From Mesostigma viride (Eukaryota > Streptophyta > Mesostigmatophyceae > Mesostigmatales > Mesostigmataceae), in the NCBI GenBank assembly GCA_009746045.1, contig RPFO01000078.1, positions 1,645,107-1,709,106 of the forward strand: a stretch of DNA of 64,000 bases, given 5' to 3'. Shown piece after piece: positions 53,435 to 64,000 of the stretch; positions within the stretch are counted from its first letter, which is position 1; each line of letters begins with the position of its first letter. The position numbers and the translations under genes are program-made. The notes below the pieces were generated by a model. It searched no databases and was not told the origin of the DNA. It saw only the letters and a program-made list of their open reading frames with translations.

Positions 53435-54560
53435 ATTGAATTGAATTGAATTGTAACATAACTCCGTTGGGAGTATATGTAGCACATAGCCCAGAGAAGG
53501 GGCATATGGCCTATCATACATTCTAAGCTACTTCCTGCAAGGGTGGGAATGTAAACAACACTTGCTCTAGGTGCACTAGGGCACCTGCACCACCCAGAGT
53601 TTCAGGCAGCACCCAGCGAAGGGGAGCCTGTCATAGGTGGGGAAGATCATCATGGCTATACAAGAGCTAGGACATGGCTTCTCTACAGAGAGCATCTCTC
53701 TGCATGGCATAGCATGGCGAAATTCTTAATGCAACATCCATGGGGGTCCCTTTATAGGCAGGGCTTGGCTAAATTCTGTAGACAACATCCATGGGGGCCG
53801 TTATGGGCGCACATGCGCGTGGGCCACATGCTAGGCTAAGCCTGACTAATCTACACTACTGGTATGAATGCCCTAGTCTGGGGTGGCAGGAGGGGGCTGC
53901 CAGGGCTTGTGGTCAACGTGGATGACCGCCCCCCTCCAGTATACCGGCTTCCCCCTGCGCTGTGCCGGAGCTGAAGGTAGGTCGGCCATAGCTCGCGTCG
54001 CCGCTGTTGCTGGGCCAGGGTCAAGTCGTCGTCCAGCGTGAAGCGAGTCCTTGAGAGCTTCTTGCGGCATTTAAGGAACGACAGCTTGTCCGCCATGTAC
54101 TTAAAGGTGAGGAGCACGGGTGCCGGGCCAGCCTTCCCCGCGCGCGGGGGAGGCGGACAGCCGACATGTCCAGCTCACCAGTGAGTAGCATGGGGGCAAG
54201 AATGTCGCGCTTAAATGCCTCAAGAAGGCTCGTGGAGGTCTCACCTGCCGGCTGGTCGAAGTGCTTGACGATGACATTGTGGCTGCGCCGGGCGATGTCG
54301 GTGTCCTCGCGAAGGTCGAGGGCTTGTTGCTTGAGTTGTGCCGAGATGGTGGAGGTGGTGGAGGTGGTGTGCTGCTTAAGCAAGTCCGCCCAGGTGGAGG
54401 GAGCATCGCCGGCCGGGCCAGCAGGCGTCGGCTGGGCGGCGATGTCCTTCACCGCTTGGGCGGTGAGGCCGGCGGTGTCATGCAAGCTCTCAAGGGCGTT
54501 GGCGGTGGCTTGAAGGCGTTGGTCGAGGTCGAGGAGCTGGGCTTTGATGTCGGCAGTGGA
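53432..54560 (-). mobile_element. LINE insertion carrying only ORF1 and 3' UTR
   Basis: A 12-bp target duplication GTTTTGAAAGAT flanks it (53420-53431 and 54561-54572). The minus strand reads partial ORF1, then 3' UTR, hairpin ACTCC-CAAC-GGAGT (53461-53474) and (TTGAA)n-type tail. There is no ORF2 between ORF1 and the UTR, so the source was an internally deleted or ORF1-only element. Confidence 0.9.
53851..54560 (-). pseudogene. LINE ORF1 fragment
   Basis: The fragment starts at the truncation with STADIKAQLLDLDQRLQATA, a coiled-coil region like that of the ORF1 at 31,234. It continues with ADLLKQHTTSTTSTISAQLK, a central SHNVIVKHFDQP segment equivalent to SIVVRYFQ, and, after a frame change near 54,115, FKYMADKLSFLKCRKKL to the end at 53,851. 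The frame change falls in a short GC-rich run. It cannot make a full ORF1. Confidence 0.7.
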
Positions 54561-54572
54561 GTTTTGAAAGAT

Positions 54573-55390
54573 GTGGATCTTTAATAAATGATGTCGATAC
54601 TTGTGAACCAAAGTTTGATAAATTATCTACAGTGCACATTAGTATAAGTAGTTGGTAGTTATATTCAGGCCACGTGGCAGCCAAAAAGCCCGAGCGCGGT
54701 AGGTTAGCACGGGACTTAGCCTGCAGACGCGATCGGCGCGGTTCAGAATCCTCCACGGGGAAACAGGTCAGAGATCCGAGCTACGGGCGGGATATTTCCA
54801 AAATATCCACGGGATACTTCCAGATATTTTTTGATGTTTTCGAACTATCTCGGGGGGTCCAGGGAGGGATCCCGTGGACCCCCCCAGGAATACCGGACTC
54901 GACCGGCGGAACACCGGGGGTCCACGGGGAAACCCGAAAAAAAGGCCGGTGAAACCCAAAGGCCCCTCCCCCCCCCCCTACTCCCATGCACCCCCACCCC
55001 CTCCCCTGCCCCCGGCCGCTACCGCCACCACCACCACCACAACCAGCACAGGCCGGACACCTGTGGCTGGGGCATCCAATCAGGCGAGAGGGCAGCATTT
55101 CGATGCCTTAGCAGCCTTCCATGCAAGGCGCAACCTGTCTCACACAGATAATCGTGAACCAGCCACTAATGTAGGGGGCAGCTCCCCAGTGCAGGATTCA
55201 CCTGCAGCAACCAGAAACCGTGTGTCCTGCAGCGATCGACCTGCCAGTTGCACGGCCTTGAATTAGCCTGCATGCCCCATGCGGCATGCTTTAAAGCGTG
55301 CACCCCCTCCACAGTAATACCTATAGCCATGTGTACAGTACCATACATATATGCGCCATACCGCTTGACAGCTACCAGGTATTGCAATGT
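54573..55390. other. Former 3' flank of the RING/TRAF-like gene and intergenic DNA
   Basis: It begins GTGGATCTTTAA, the original last codons and stop of the interrupted gene. CCGTGGACCCCC/GGGATCCCGTGG words and a C-run near 54,970 follow. No gene is seen. Confidence 0.55.
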
Positions 55391-58300
55391 TTACCAAACC
55401 AAGAGCTGAATCGCAGCAGCGACAACCAGGCAGGCCAGCAAAGATGTGTAAACTGCACCCTGGGCACCCATAGCCGAGCCACTGATCTGTCTGCCCTTGA
55501 ACATCGTGGGCCTGGTGGGGAACTCAGCCGGTAGAGTGACCATGACGCCCGCCACGTTGTTCTCATAAGAGACCTCTTGGAACTTCTGGTCGGGATTCAG
55601 CACCAGCTCCAGGTAGTAGTCCCCGGGGGGGATGTCGGTCACATCTATCCACGAGCATTCGAGGTCCCAAGAGTAGCTGTCTGCCCAACCAAAGGAGAGC
55701 CTGGGTGTGGCAAACAGGAGGGGTGCACATCCAAAACAGGAATCCCGTTGTAATGATCCCAAGTTAGGGTCATAAAACTGAACCTAGTTCTGGTGAGTGA
55801 GTGGTCAAGATGACCCTGGTTAGGGTGACTGAAGGCGGGTGATCAAGACCTCCCTCAGTAGGGTTGGTTGCACGATCAGGGTAATCCTAGTTAGGCTGGT
55901 TGCATGTGGGTTGATAGCTAGGGTTGGTTGCACGCGCAAGGTGGTGCTAGTTAGGGCTGGTTGCTAGGGTGGTCATGGTATTTGGGGTGGGGTGACCAAA
56001 TGGCTCAAATAAAATGTACACGGTGTGATTGCTTGACTGGCTGAGGAGAGCATACCGCACAATTAAGTGCACAATATATGATGAACCTAAACAATTAAAG
56101 ACAAAATCTGTGCGCACGGTAGAGTAAGGTAGAGTAACCCCTTCACGCCCTTAGAGTAACTTCTTCCCCAACCACTGCAACCTCTTCCCCAACCATAGTG
56201 ACAACAAAAGGCATGCCCCTGTCAGAAGGTCACAGAGTGCTTGGGCACTTAAACCATGCACCCGTGTTGTCAACACGGTCCTCAGGTGCTCACACACACG
56301 TCCCCTCCCCCTTTCCTGGCCCCGGCCCCGGCCCGCCCCCCACCCACCCACATGCACACCCATGCACACCCATGCACACCCATGCACACCCATGCACACC
56401 CATGCACACCCATGCACACCCATGCACACCCATGCACACCCATGCACACACGTATACATGGTTGTTGCAGTGACTACAAACCTACGCAAACATGGTTGTT
56501 GCAGTGACTATACACCTACGCAAACACATATGCACAAACAAACTCCACGCAGCACATACCCTTTTTCTGCCCCACAAACAGATTGATCTGAAACAGTTGA
56601 AAACAAGGCCTCACCCTAGTACCTGACCCTGGTTGCCGTGCACCCACTAGATAGCCAGCTATTCAGCATCGAGTATGACCTGATTGGTTTGAAAAAAAAC
56701 GCTGGCACCTACCCCTGGTTGCCGCACTCATAGGTAGACTCGCATGGCACCGTGGACCCGTCCAGGTGGCGCTGTGAGTCCTCGAGGCAGTAGGCGGCCT
56801 TATTGCCCGACACCACGAGCGTAGACCGGCTGGGACTGAGCAGGTTGTACTGCGCAAAGCCCGTGTAATGGTAGTGGCCGTGACAGGCGCCCCACATATA
56901 GATGTCGGGCCGGTCCTTGGGCAGTAGGCCGCCTGTGGGGTCAAAAGTGGCACCCTGGTTGAGCGACCTGGACGTGAACCTGGTGTGTTGGAAGGAACGA
57001 AGGGGATTGTGTACACAAGTTACACACGAGTAAGTAAATTACACATGAGTACTAGAGTAGGGGGAAGAGATAAGCTTGCTGGAGGTGAGCCTGGTGTGTT
57101 GGGTAGGGGGGTGAGGAGGAAATGAAAAGTGCGGGAAACGGGGAAATAGATGAGGGCAGTGCAGGCGAGGTGGTGTTTTGGGCAAGGTGGGGCAGATGAA
57201 CAAGAACACAGGTGACAGGGACCGTCAATGAGGGCTGTGAAGATATGAACCGGGTTTGTGAAGTAGATGCATGGGTGAGGGATTAGAAAAGGGAATTCAG
57301 GTGGACCGCCATGGCCGTGAATCGGGTAGTTGGAGACGTGAGCTAAGCCCTCAGGGGCGAGAGGTGAAACAAGGGCTGAGCACGGTAGAAGTAAACCGGT
57401 TGCTTGGCTCAGGGGGGACAGAAGGCATACTACTATATTATTACTGTGTGTATACATGGGTTTGCTTTTCTTAATGAGTGTACATACAAGGTATATTAGT
57501 CTAGAATGATACTATGCATAACATAGTACGTTGCTGTGTGTGTATGGTGGGAATACAATATTACTGTATGTATATACCGGGACACAAATTCTCTACCTCT
57601 GGTAGATGACTGACATCAGGACGGTACTTCTAGTGTTGCCTCTATCAGTCCCTATCATGCGGAAAGCAAGAAAAGGCTGCAGCACAAACACAAGACCAGG
57701 CGCATGCTGTTCTAATCCACCTAGGAGCTATTACCGGAGAAGCTTTCGAATGCCAGTGCCTCGCACGCATCCCTCTAGGACCGCACATGAGGAGTTCACA
57801 AACGTGGTCGCCTCCAAGTACACCTCCAGCAGATCCTCCTCAATCGCCACAAAATCGGGCAATCGCTCATCCACCGAGTGGCAGGCACAATCGTGGCCAC
57901 AAAACTGGGTGTTGCTGCAGCCGCCCTGGCACACAGGCGCCGTGCTTCTGCAGACGGGGAACACGAAGCAGTAGCTGCTGGCGATGCTGCCGTCGTCAAG
58001 AACCTCGTAGCCGTCACCGATGCACCTGATGAGATGAGATTCGATGAACACGCACGAGAAAGGAGATGACTAGAGTTCAGCCCTGGGAGAAAGACTAACA
58101 AGACGAAAAGGGGACTAAGGGGATAAGCGACCATAAGGGTGAATAGTAATGTCAGGGAGAAAAGGTGAGATGAAAGTAGCTACCAAGAAGTCTTCCCACT
58201 CAATATATTCGTGGGTTCTAGGGTATAGCAGAGGAAACTGGAAGAAGGGAAGGAAGGGGGAGGTGCAAAGTGGAAGGTATAAAAGAGAAACTGGACGAAG

Positions 58301-61300
58301 GGGAACGGAGAAAAGAAGAAAGGCAGGGACGGGGCACAGGCAGAACACGGCATGGGTAATTAGTCGATGTGGTTCCACCGAACCAGCAGCCCAACGGTCT
58401 CTCCACCTGTCTGCTTGTCTGCTCACATGCAATCAGCAAAGCAATAAAAAAAGCAGTCACGCACCCACCCACCCACCCACCCACCCACCCACCCACCCAC
58501 CCACCCACCCACCCACCCACCCACCCACCCACCCACCCACCCACCCACCCACCCACCCACCCACCCACCCACCCACCCACCCACCCACCCACCCAGCCAC
58601 CCACCCACCCACCCACCCACCCACCCACCCGCCCGCCCGCCCGCCCGCCCGCCCGCCCGCCCGCCGCCCGCCCGCCCGCCCGCCCGCCCGCCCGCCCGCC
58701 CGCCCGCCCACCCACCCACCCACCCACCCACCCACCCACCCGCCTATTGTCTGTGCGCGAGAGCCTCCCTCCCTCCCTCCCTCCCTCCCTCCCTCCCTCC
58801 CTCAACTAACGAATCAAGCAGCTAGTCTACCAAGTATCTTTACTGACACCCGCCACAGCAGGGGCCCAGCGAACTAGGATGCAGGTGACATGGCTAACGG
58901 GGTCAACCTTGCTAGTGGTTTGACTTGACAAGCAAACAATCACCCACCGTGAGCGCGCGTCACAGCTCCCGCAGCTACCACCGCAGCCGTCATCGCCACA
59001 GGTCCGGTTTGCTGACGCGCACTGGGGTATGCACGGGTTCGGTATGCACTTGTTATCCAAGCACTGCTCCCCCGCCCCGCAAGTCCCGCACACAAAGCCA
59101 CACTCGTCCGGGCCGCAAAAGTTGCCATCGCACAACGGCATGCACGCGTCCACTACATGGACCTCTGCTGTGAAGATGCCGAATTCAGTCGCCGTGTAGC
59201 CGTCCACCATCACGTAGTAGGTGCCGGCCGTCAGCATCGCCTTGACCATGGAGCCTAAGTGGCTGGGAGGCGTGAAATCATCGCTGCGAGGAGGGAGGGT
59301 GATATGCGTGAGGGCCCAAGAGGCCAGGGTAAGCAAAGGCTTCCCACAGATGTTCTTCTTATACTTGAGTTCTTCATGGTATTGCGAGCATAGCTACAAA
59401 ATTACATGTCCTCGCTAGAAACGAAAATAACTACACACCGTGGCCTCCGTTGACGCGGCACGAAGTGCATTATTTACATGCACTCGCAACACAGTGGGCC
59501 CGAAATCCCCGGAACTCCTTTTGCGTGCTTGTGCCCAACACAGCAGGCTTACACATGCAGGTGCGGCGTACGTTTGGCAACCCCTGCTCAGCGTTAAATT
59601 ATTGGGCGGAGCCCATTTTCGGAAGAACCGAAGGTTCCGAGAAAAAAAGGGCGTAGCCAATTTATGTCAAGAGGCGTGAAGGGGGTCGAGGATAAAGGAA
59701 CGCGATTGGAGGAAACTCAAGAAATAATCCGAGTTCTCTGCATCTGCGGCTGACACGGTACGGAGGAAAAAAGGTTTGAGCTAACTGTGGGCCAAAATGT
59801 AACCCATCCATCCATCCATCCATCCATCCATCCACCCACCCACCCACCCACCCACCCACCCACCCACCCACCCACCCACCCACCCACCCACCCACCCACC
59901 CACCCACCCACCCACCCACCCACCCACCCACCCACCCACCCACCCACCCACCCACCCACCCACCCACCCACCCACCCACCCACCCATCCATCCATCCATC
60001 CATCCATCCATCCATCCATCCATCCATCCATCCATCCATCCATCCATCCATCCATCCATCCATCCATCCATCCATCCATCCATCCATCCACTGAATTTGT
60101 CCTGTACGCCCGCATAAGTCCAGCCTGCCAGGAGAAGCGCCGCGTGCGCCTGGGGCTGCTTCGCCTAGAATGGGCTCCGCCGACGCAAGTTTTAACGTGA
60201 GAGTTACAACTGCACGTTACTTGATACTATGGCACATATATTTAATAAGATAATAATTTCATATCTTAATATTCAGGCAATGCAGCAGTGACGACCACGC
60301 GTGTGCATGACCACCCAATCGGCATGGACGTATCAGCTGCAACACTCAAACACGTAGGAATGCCCGAATGCGTTTTTTGGGAGACTCGCAGAGCATGTCC
60401 CTAAAACTGTTTTGTGGGAATTTCCTATTACTCTTTCCTCAGTCCTTTCTTTACAAATTCTTCTTGACATTACCCCGAAAAGAACAGGTCCTACAGTTCA
60501 TACAACAGTGCACAACTCCGTAGACAGACCCAATGCAGATCCAATAGCATGCTCTTTAAACAGTTCCACAAAATTCTTCAAAACATTTTTGCTAACGAAG
60601 TCCTTATAATGGCGCACAGTTTGTAGACAGACCCACTCACACACTATGGTACCTCTCTCGGTTTTCCATGGTACAAGTCTACTAACGACTGCTTTATATC
60701 ATCCCGCACACAGGTTGTAGAGACAGTCGCTTGCCAAATATCACGCCCTCTTTCAGCTCTCGTAATCTTTCTTCCCAAACCACTATTAATTCTCATCATC
60801 TCAAGTCTCTACTTACAATACTTCTAGTAACCGTCCTTCAAACTGGCACACAACTTGCACAACTCAACAATAGCGGGTGATGACGTACCACCAGCAGTGA
60901 TTGCTGGCATCCCCAGCCCATGGTTTGGCCAGTTCACTCTAGATCTTGATTATACCGCTAGTTCTCTCTAACGTCTGATTTAAGCGCTACCTCATTCCAA
61001 GTTCCGGCGGTATCGCTAGTTCTCTCTGAATCCGGGCAGCTCTACTTACCACATTGGCTACAATAACGCACACTGTAGGAATACTCACGTGCAAGCGATC
61101 AGGAACTAGGTCTAGGTTCTTATGACATGTGTCCAAAAAACGAAGACGTGTTATAAAAACCGAGAAACAAGGCCCAATCACATGCACGTGAGCATAAGGT
61201 AGGCACTTGCACGTAGAGTAGTAAAACCGCTCTATATTTGGACCATACACAAACTCACTTGCACGTGATGAAGTCCGCCCGGGAGCAACCCTTGGATAGC

Positions 61301-63397
61301 TGCAGCACTGTGTCGTACCCACTGGTGCGGATGGTCAGCCCGTAGCTCCTGTCAGCCGGCACTGTGAATGTGAAATACAACTCGGGCGCCGATGACATTG
61401 CGTTGCACACAGGGGACGCCCCGTGCACGCCTTCACCTGTGTCCGCCTGAAAGGACCAGGAAAGCTGGCCCTCACGGGGGAGATTCAGCGTGGTGGTGCC
61501 ATTCGGGCCAAAGGGGAACGGCGCTCGGCAGGTGCCGTCGAGGGTGGAGATGACGCACGTGGCGGTGAAGCTGCCATCGTCACTCACGTTGGATGTGCGG
61601 CACCCCTTTCCAGAGGGGCAGTAACCGCAAAAGGCGCCGCAGCCGTCATTGCTGGGAATGGTTGGTTGCAAGGGAGGCCAGGGCAGGGCAGGGGTGAAAA
61701 TCATAAACAGGTTATTGTATGTGGTGGTGAGGGGGTGGATTTCTATGGGTTCAATTGAGGTCTCTCACGCTGAAGTGCGTGGTGGGAAAGGGGTAAATCA
61801 TTAAGATGCGTGTGGTGGTGACGGGGTTTAGCTGTTGCTTAGAGTGCAAGCAAGATGGTGAGGGGAATAGATCGTTTTCAAAGTTTACATGTACATTACT
61901 TGGTAGGAGGCCACCCAGGTGCATGCTCACATTGCCCCCCCCCCAAATGCTATGCTCTTACTCTCCCAGAAGCCTGCACTGCCCCTTAGCACAGGACTGG
62001 CATGCAACCAGCACTAGAAGATGGGTGTATCTTTACATGCCCACGGTTGGCAGATACAATTATTCTTGTAGCATCCTTATTATCATTGATCATAACTATG
62101 GTCAGGTCATGATAGCAGAGGCATTAGGCACCAGGTTTACATATTTCTGCCTTACTTTGCCTTGGTCGACATCATGACTCGTGGGTCGGACATTCAAAGA
62201 GTGAGGCATGACCTCAAGAGGAGGCAGCTTTCAAAGGAAGCTTCAATCTGCGTCGATCTCGGTCTTTCAAAAAACACAAGCCAATCTGTGGCGGCAGGGC
62301 AAGAACAAGTCTCGATCTTGCTTAAGGAAATCAGGCTGTCAAGGATCTTGATGTGCTGAACAAGATGAAATGTGAAAACACACATAGGTTAAGAGGCGAC
62401 TGTGTCGGGCATCCCCTGCCCTCCAGTCATCCCGATAAGGACACAAAACAGGTTCATGATCCGGGGAGAATCGCATTCGCCCCATCATCTCATCGGACAA
62501 GTCGCATGCTGGGGAAGACAATGCTTGACTATAATGCATCGCTAGCCATGCTTTACGATGTGCGTCTAAAGTTCATATTGTCAAGTGATCAGTGTAATTG
62601 CAACAACTTTGGTAATCACTTGTAAATTATTTATGCCTGCCACGTTTTCATAGACCAGAAACCTGTTTACATTCATACACTGTTGATCATGACAGTTCTC
62701 TCTCCATGTGTTGTAAAAGCTTGTAGAGGCCAGATTTTTTACCATGGCCAATTTTCTCTGATGTTGTAATTTACATCTCAACCTGTGTATACACCTGTCC
62801 TGCCCCTTCACCTTGATCCCCGAAGTTTGCGGTCGATCGTCCCTGTCCCAAATAGTCCCACCTTGCCCTCAAGTTGACTGCCCCTGATCCCCCATCCCCC
62901 AGTAATCCCCACTTTAGGGCTCCCTGGCGTCTCTAGGGGGGCGCTAGGACCCCACACATTAATTGTACAATACAATGCCCCGCCAAGGCTAGTGCATGGC
63001 CCTTCCGCCGCGCCACCAATGGTGGCGCATTGCCGACTGACGTGTGCTAAACCCCTTTCAGAAAACTGGCATTAATGCAGGTGCAACTGCTGCAAAGTCA
63101 TGTTACCCTTCAAATACTTACGCCCGTTACGGTGCTGGCCTCAGTAGTAAAACATCACACGCGGGAAGCGAGATACATAGCGGCGAGACCTACCCGCACT
63201 CCTTGCCCTGGCAATCTGGCTCGCAAGGATCCTGGCAAATGGGCGTGCCACGCTTCCGCTTGTAGACGCACCTCTGCGTGGCCTCGTAACACATGTCTAC
63301 GGTGTCCTCATTGCGATCATCGCATGCAGAATACGGGCTTGGCACGCATGTCCCGTTTCCAACCTCGCGCTCTATGCCATTACAGAATATGCCATCG
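55391..63397 (-). CDS. Secreted lysyl-oxidase-like protein with Cys-rich and PPC-like modules (3' six exons)
   Basis: Lysyl oxidases are copper enzymes that oxidise lysine side chains and cross-link extracellular protein. Exons: 63397-63194, 61651-61259, 59283-58948, 58025-57735, 56979-56713, 55700-55391; five GT-AG introns, all phase 2, total 600 codons. Order: Cys module ([16 protein letters not shown], later [16 protein letters not shown]), a PPC-like beta domain ([20 protein letters not shown] into [11 protein letters not shown]), two more Cys modules ([31 protein letters not shown]), then the catalytic domain. There, [20 protein letters not shown] starts the fold, [10 protein letters not shown] is the copper-binding His cluster, NKAAYCLED holds the candidate LTQ lysine and [14 protein letters not shown] the tyrosine. 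The last ~22 residues are hydrophobic, a membrane or GPI-type anchor. The signal peptide exon lies upstream, probably outside the window. Confidence 0.88.
56336..56452. repeat. 12-bp repeat (CATGCACACCCA)n in a lysyl-oxidase intron
   Basis: About nine copies lie within the intron between the last two exons. [10 protein letters not shown] frames are artefacts. Confidence 0.95.
58458..58805. repeat. (CACC)n-(CGCC)n-(CACC)n then (CCTC)n microsatellite
   Basis: About 165 bp of CACC, 80 bp of CGCC with one short unit and 35 bp of CACC are followed by ~40 bp of CCTC. It lies in the intron between exons 58948 and 58025 of the lysyl-oxidase-like gene. Confidence 0.97.
59801..60090. repeat. (CATC)n-(CACC)n-(CATC)n sandwich microsatellite
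   Basis: About 35, 150 and 105 bp of the three blocks lie in the intron between exons 61259 and 59283 of the lysyl-oxidase-like gene. The layout equals that at 43,647, but no LINE hairpin or tail flanks this one. Confidence 0.97.
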
Positions 63398-64000
63398 CTG
63401 CAAAAATCCAGAGGAATGAAAGTATGGGACGCCACGAGATCAGCTAGAAAGCTGTGCACGCACGTCAAGACTAGGAATGAACAAATAACAGATTGCATTT
63501 CTGTAATTACCAGCCGCTGCGCTAGCATTTTGGGGACGGGCGCTACGAGCAATCGCTGCTTGTCACGGGGCTTTAACGGGTATTGTAACGTTCCCTAAAG
63601 TCGACAGCCGACCATGACTGCCGAAGCGGACCCTTTCTTCAAAATAGGCACCCACAAAGTCTAAATTTGGCCAAGTCTGTTTGCAGGCGGCGAGTCTGTT
63701 TTGCCGCGGAGACAATTACATAGGTACTGACATCTTTGGCGGCACTCACGCTTAATGGTGACCAATATTGTGATGATCTGATCGGATAATGTGATTATCT
63801 GAACGGATACGTGAGGACGGGCCACGTGTACAATGACACGCCACGTGTCGCGAGGACGCCTAGTCGGGCCGCGGGCAGAAAGGGAGGGCCTTGTTGCTGC
63901 TTGCCAGTTCGTGCTCAATAGGTTTCCGTCGCTGCAAGAGCTTGGAGAGTTGGTTTCGACTGCTGGGGTAAGCAACGTGTTCGTGTGTATGTCCAGTCGC
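63398..64000. other. Upstream intron or promoter of the lysyl-oxidase-like gene
   Basis: The acceptor TTTTTGCAG at 63,398-63,406 shows that at least one more 5' exon, ending in phase 2, must exist. I could not identify it here. Confidence 0.5.

Noticed and set aside
59801-60090. Second LINE 3' end with expanded CATC array
   Set aside because: Neither the GTGTGCACC leader, the hairpin nor the TTAA tail is present; only the microsatellite is shared with 43.6 kb.
62162-62625. Short plus-strand frames inside the lysyl-oxidase intron
   Set aside because: They have no motifs, no supporting splice sites and ordinary length for random open frames.

Overview
The window is nuclear DNA of a eukaryote. 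Genes are split by GT-AG introns of roughly 105 to 2,000 bp, there are no operons, and most of the sequence is transposons and simple repeats. A secreted lysyl-oxidase-like protein with cysteine-rich modules, a GT29 sialyltransferase-like enzyme and plant-like Harbinger and Mutator elements fit an alga, most likely green. That placement is inference; no rRNA, organelle or marker gene is present to settle it. A 113-base N gap sits at 861-973, and single-base slips near homopolymers recur, so some frameshifts may be sequencing errors.

Layout. 0-6.4 kb: two Lys/Glu- and Ser/Pro-rich genes on the minus strand. One exon carries a 1,086-bp insertion made of three perfect ~205-bp palindromes with a 5-bp target duplication. 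5.8-9.3 kb: three tandem arrays, including an ~86-copy 30-bp minisatellite. 9,307-14,283: a complete PIF/Harbinger transposon with TTA target duplication, a spliced DDE transposase, a convergent helper gene and a (TTTGC)n array. 17.1-19.4 kb: 5'-truncated LINE. 20.2-23.6 kb: a spliced DDE-like gene of a type I know mainly from animal genomes. 25.0-26.0 kb: LINE remnant. 27.1-30.1 kb: GT29 gene. 31,134-36,343: LINE with ORF1, endonuclease and reverse transcriptase and a 9-bp target duplication. 38.0-39.9 kb: two more LINE insertions. 40.4-49.1 kb: a nest, with a LINE 3' end split by an 8.3-kb terminal-inverted-repeat element that holds a 5.2-kb MULE, which itself holds a LINE 3' end with an expanded CATC/CACC array. 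49.3-51.2 kb: LINE with a mutated YADD box. 52.1-53.4 kb: RING/TRAF-like gene with a LINE inserted three codons before its stop. 55.4-63.4 kb: lysyl-oxidase-like gene, six exons seen, all introns in phase 2.

Cross-cutting signals. (1) A short palindrome, GGTCACTCTGCAGAGTGACC and its GC-rich counterpart GGTCGCGCTGCAGCGCGACC, recurs in introns, intergenic DNA and a satellite. (2) LINE 3' ends share a hairpin whose closing base pair covaries between copies. (3) A tiny TIR family (T-Y-A-A-R-N-GAGACAAC, TA target duplications, 62-119 bp) and a related 27-bp micro-insertion are scattered through the window; one copy lies in frame inside the RING gene. The cellular genes look unrelated in function; the interest is in the mobile-element biology.
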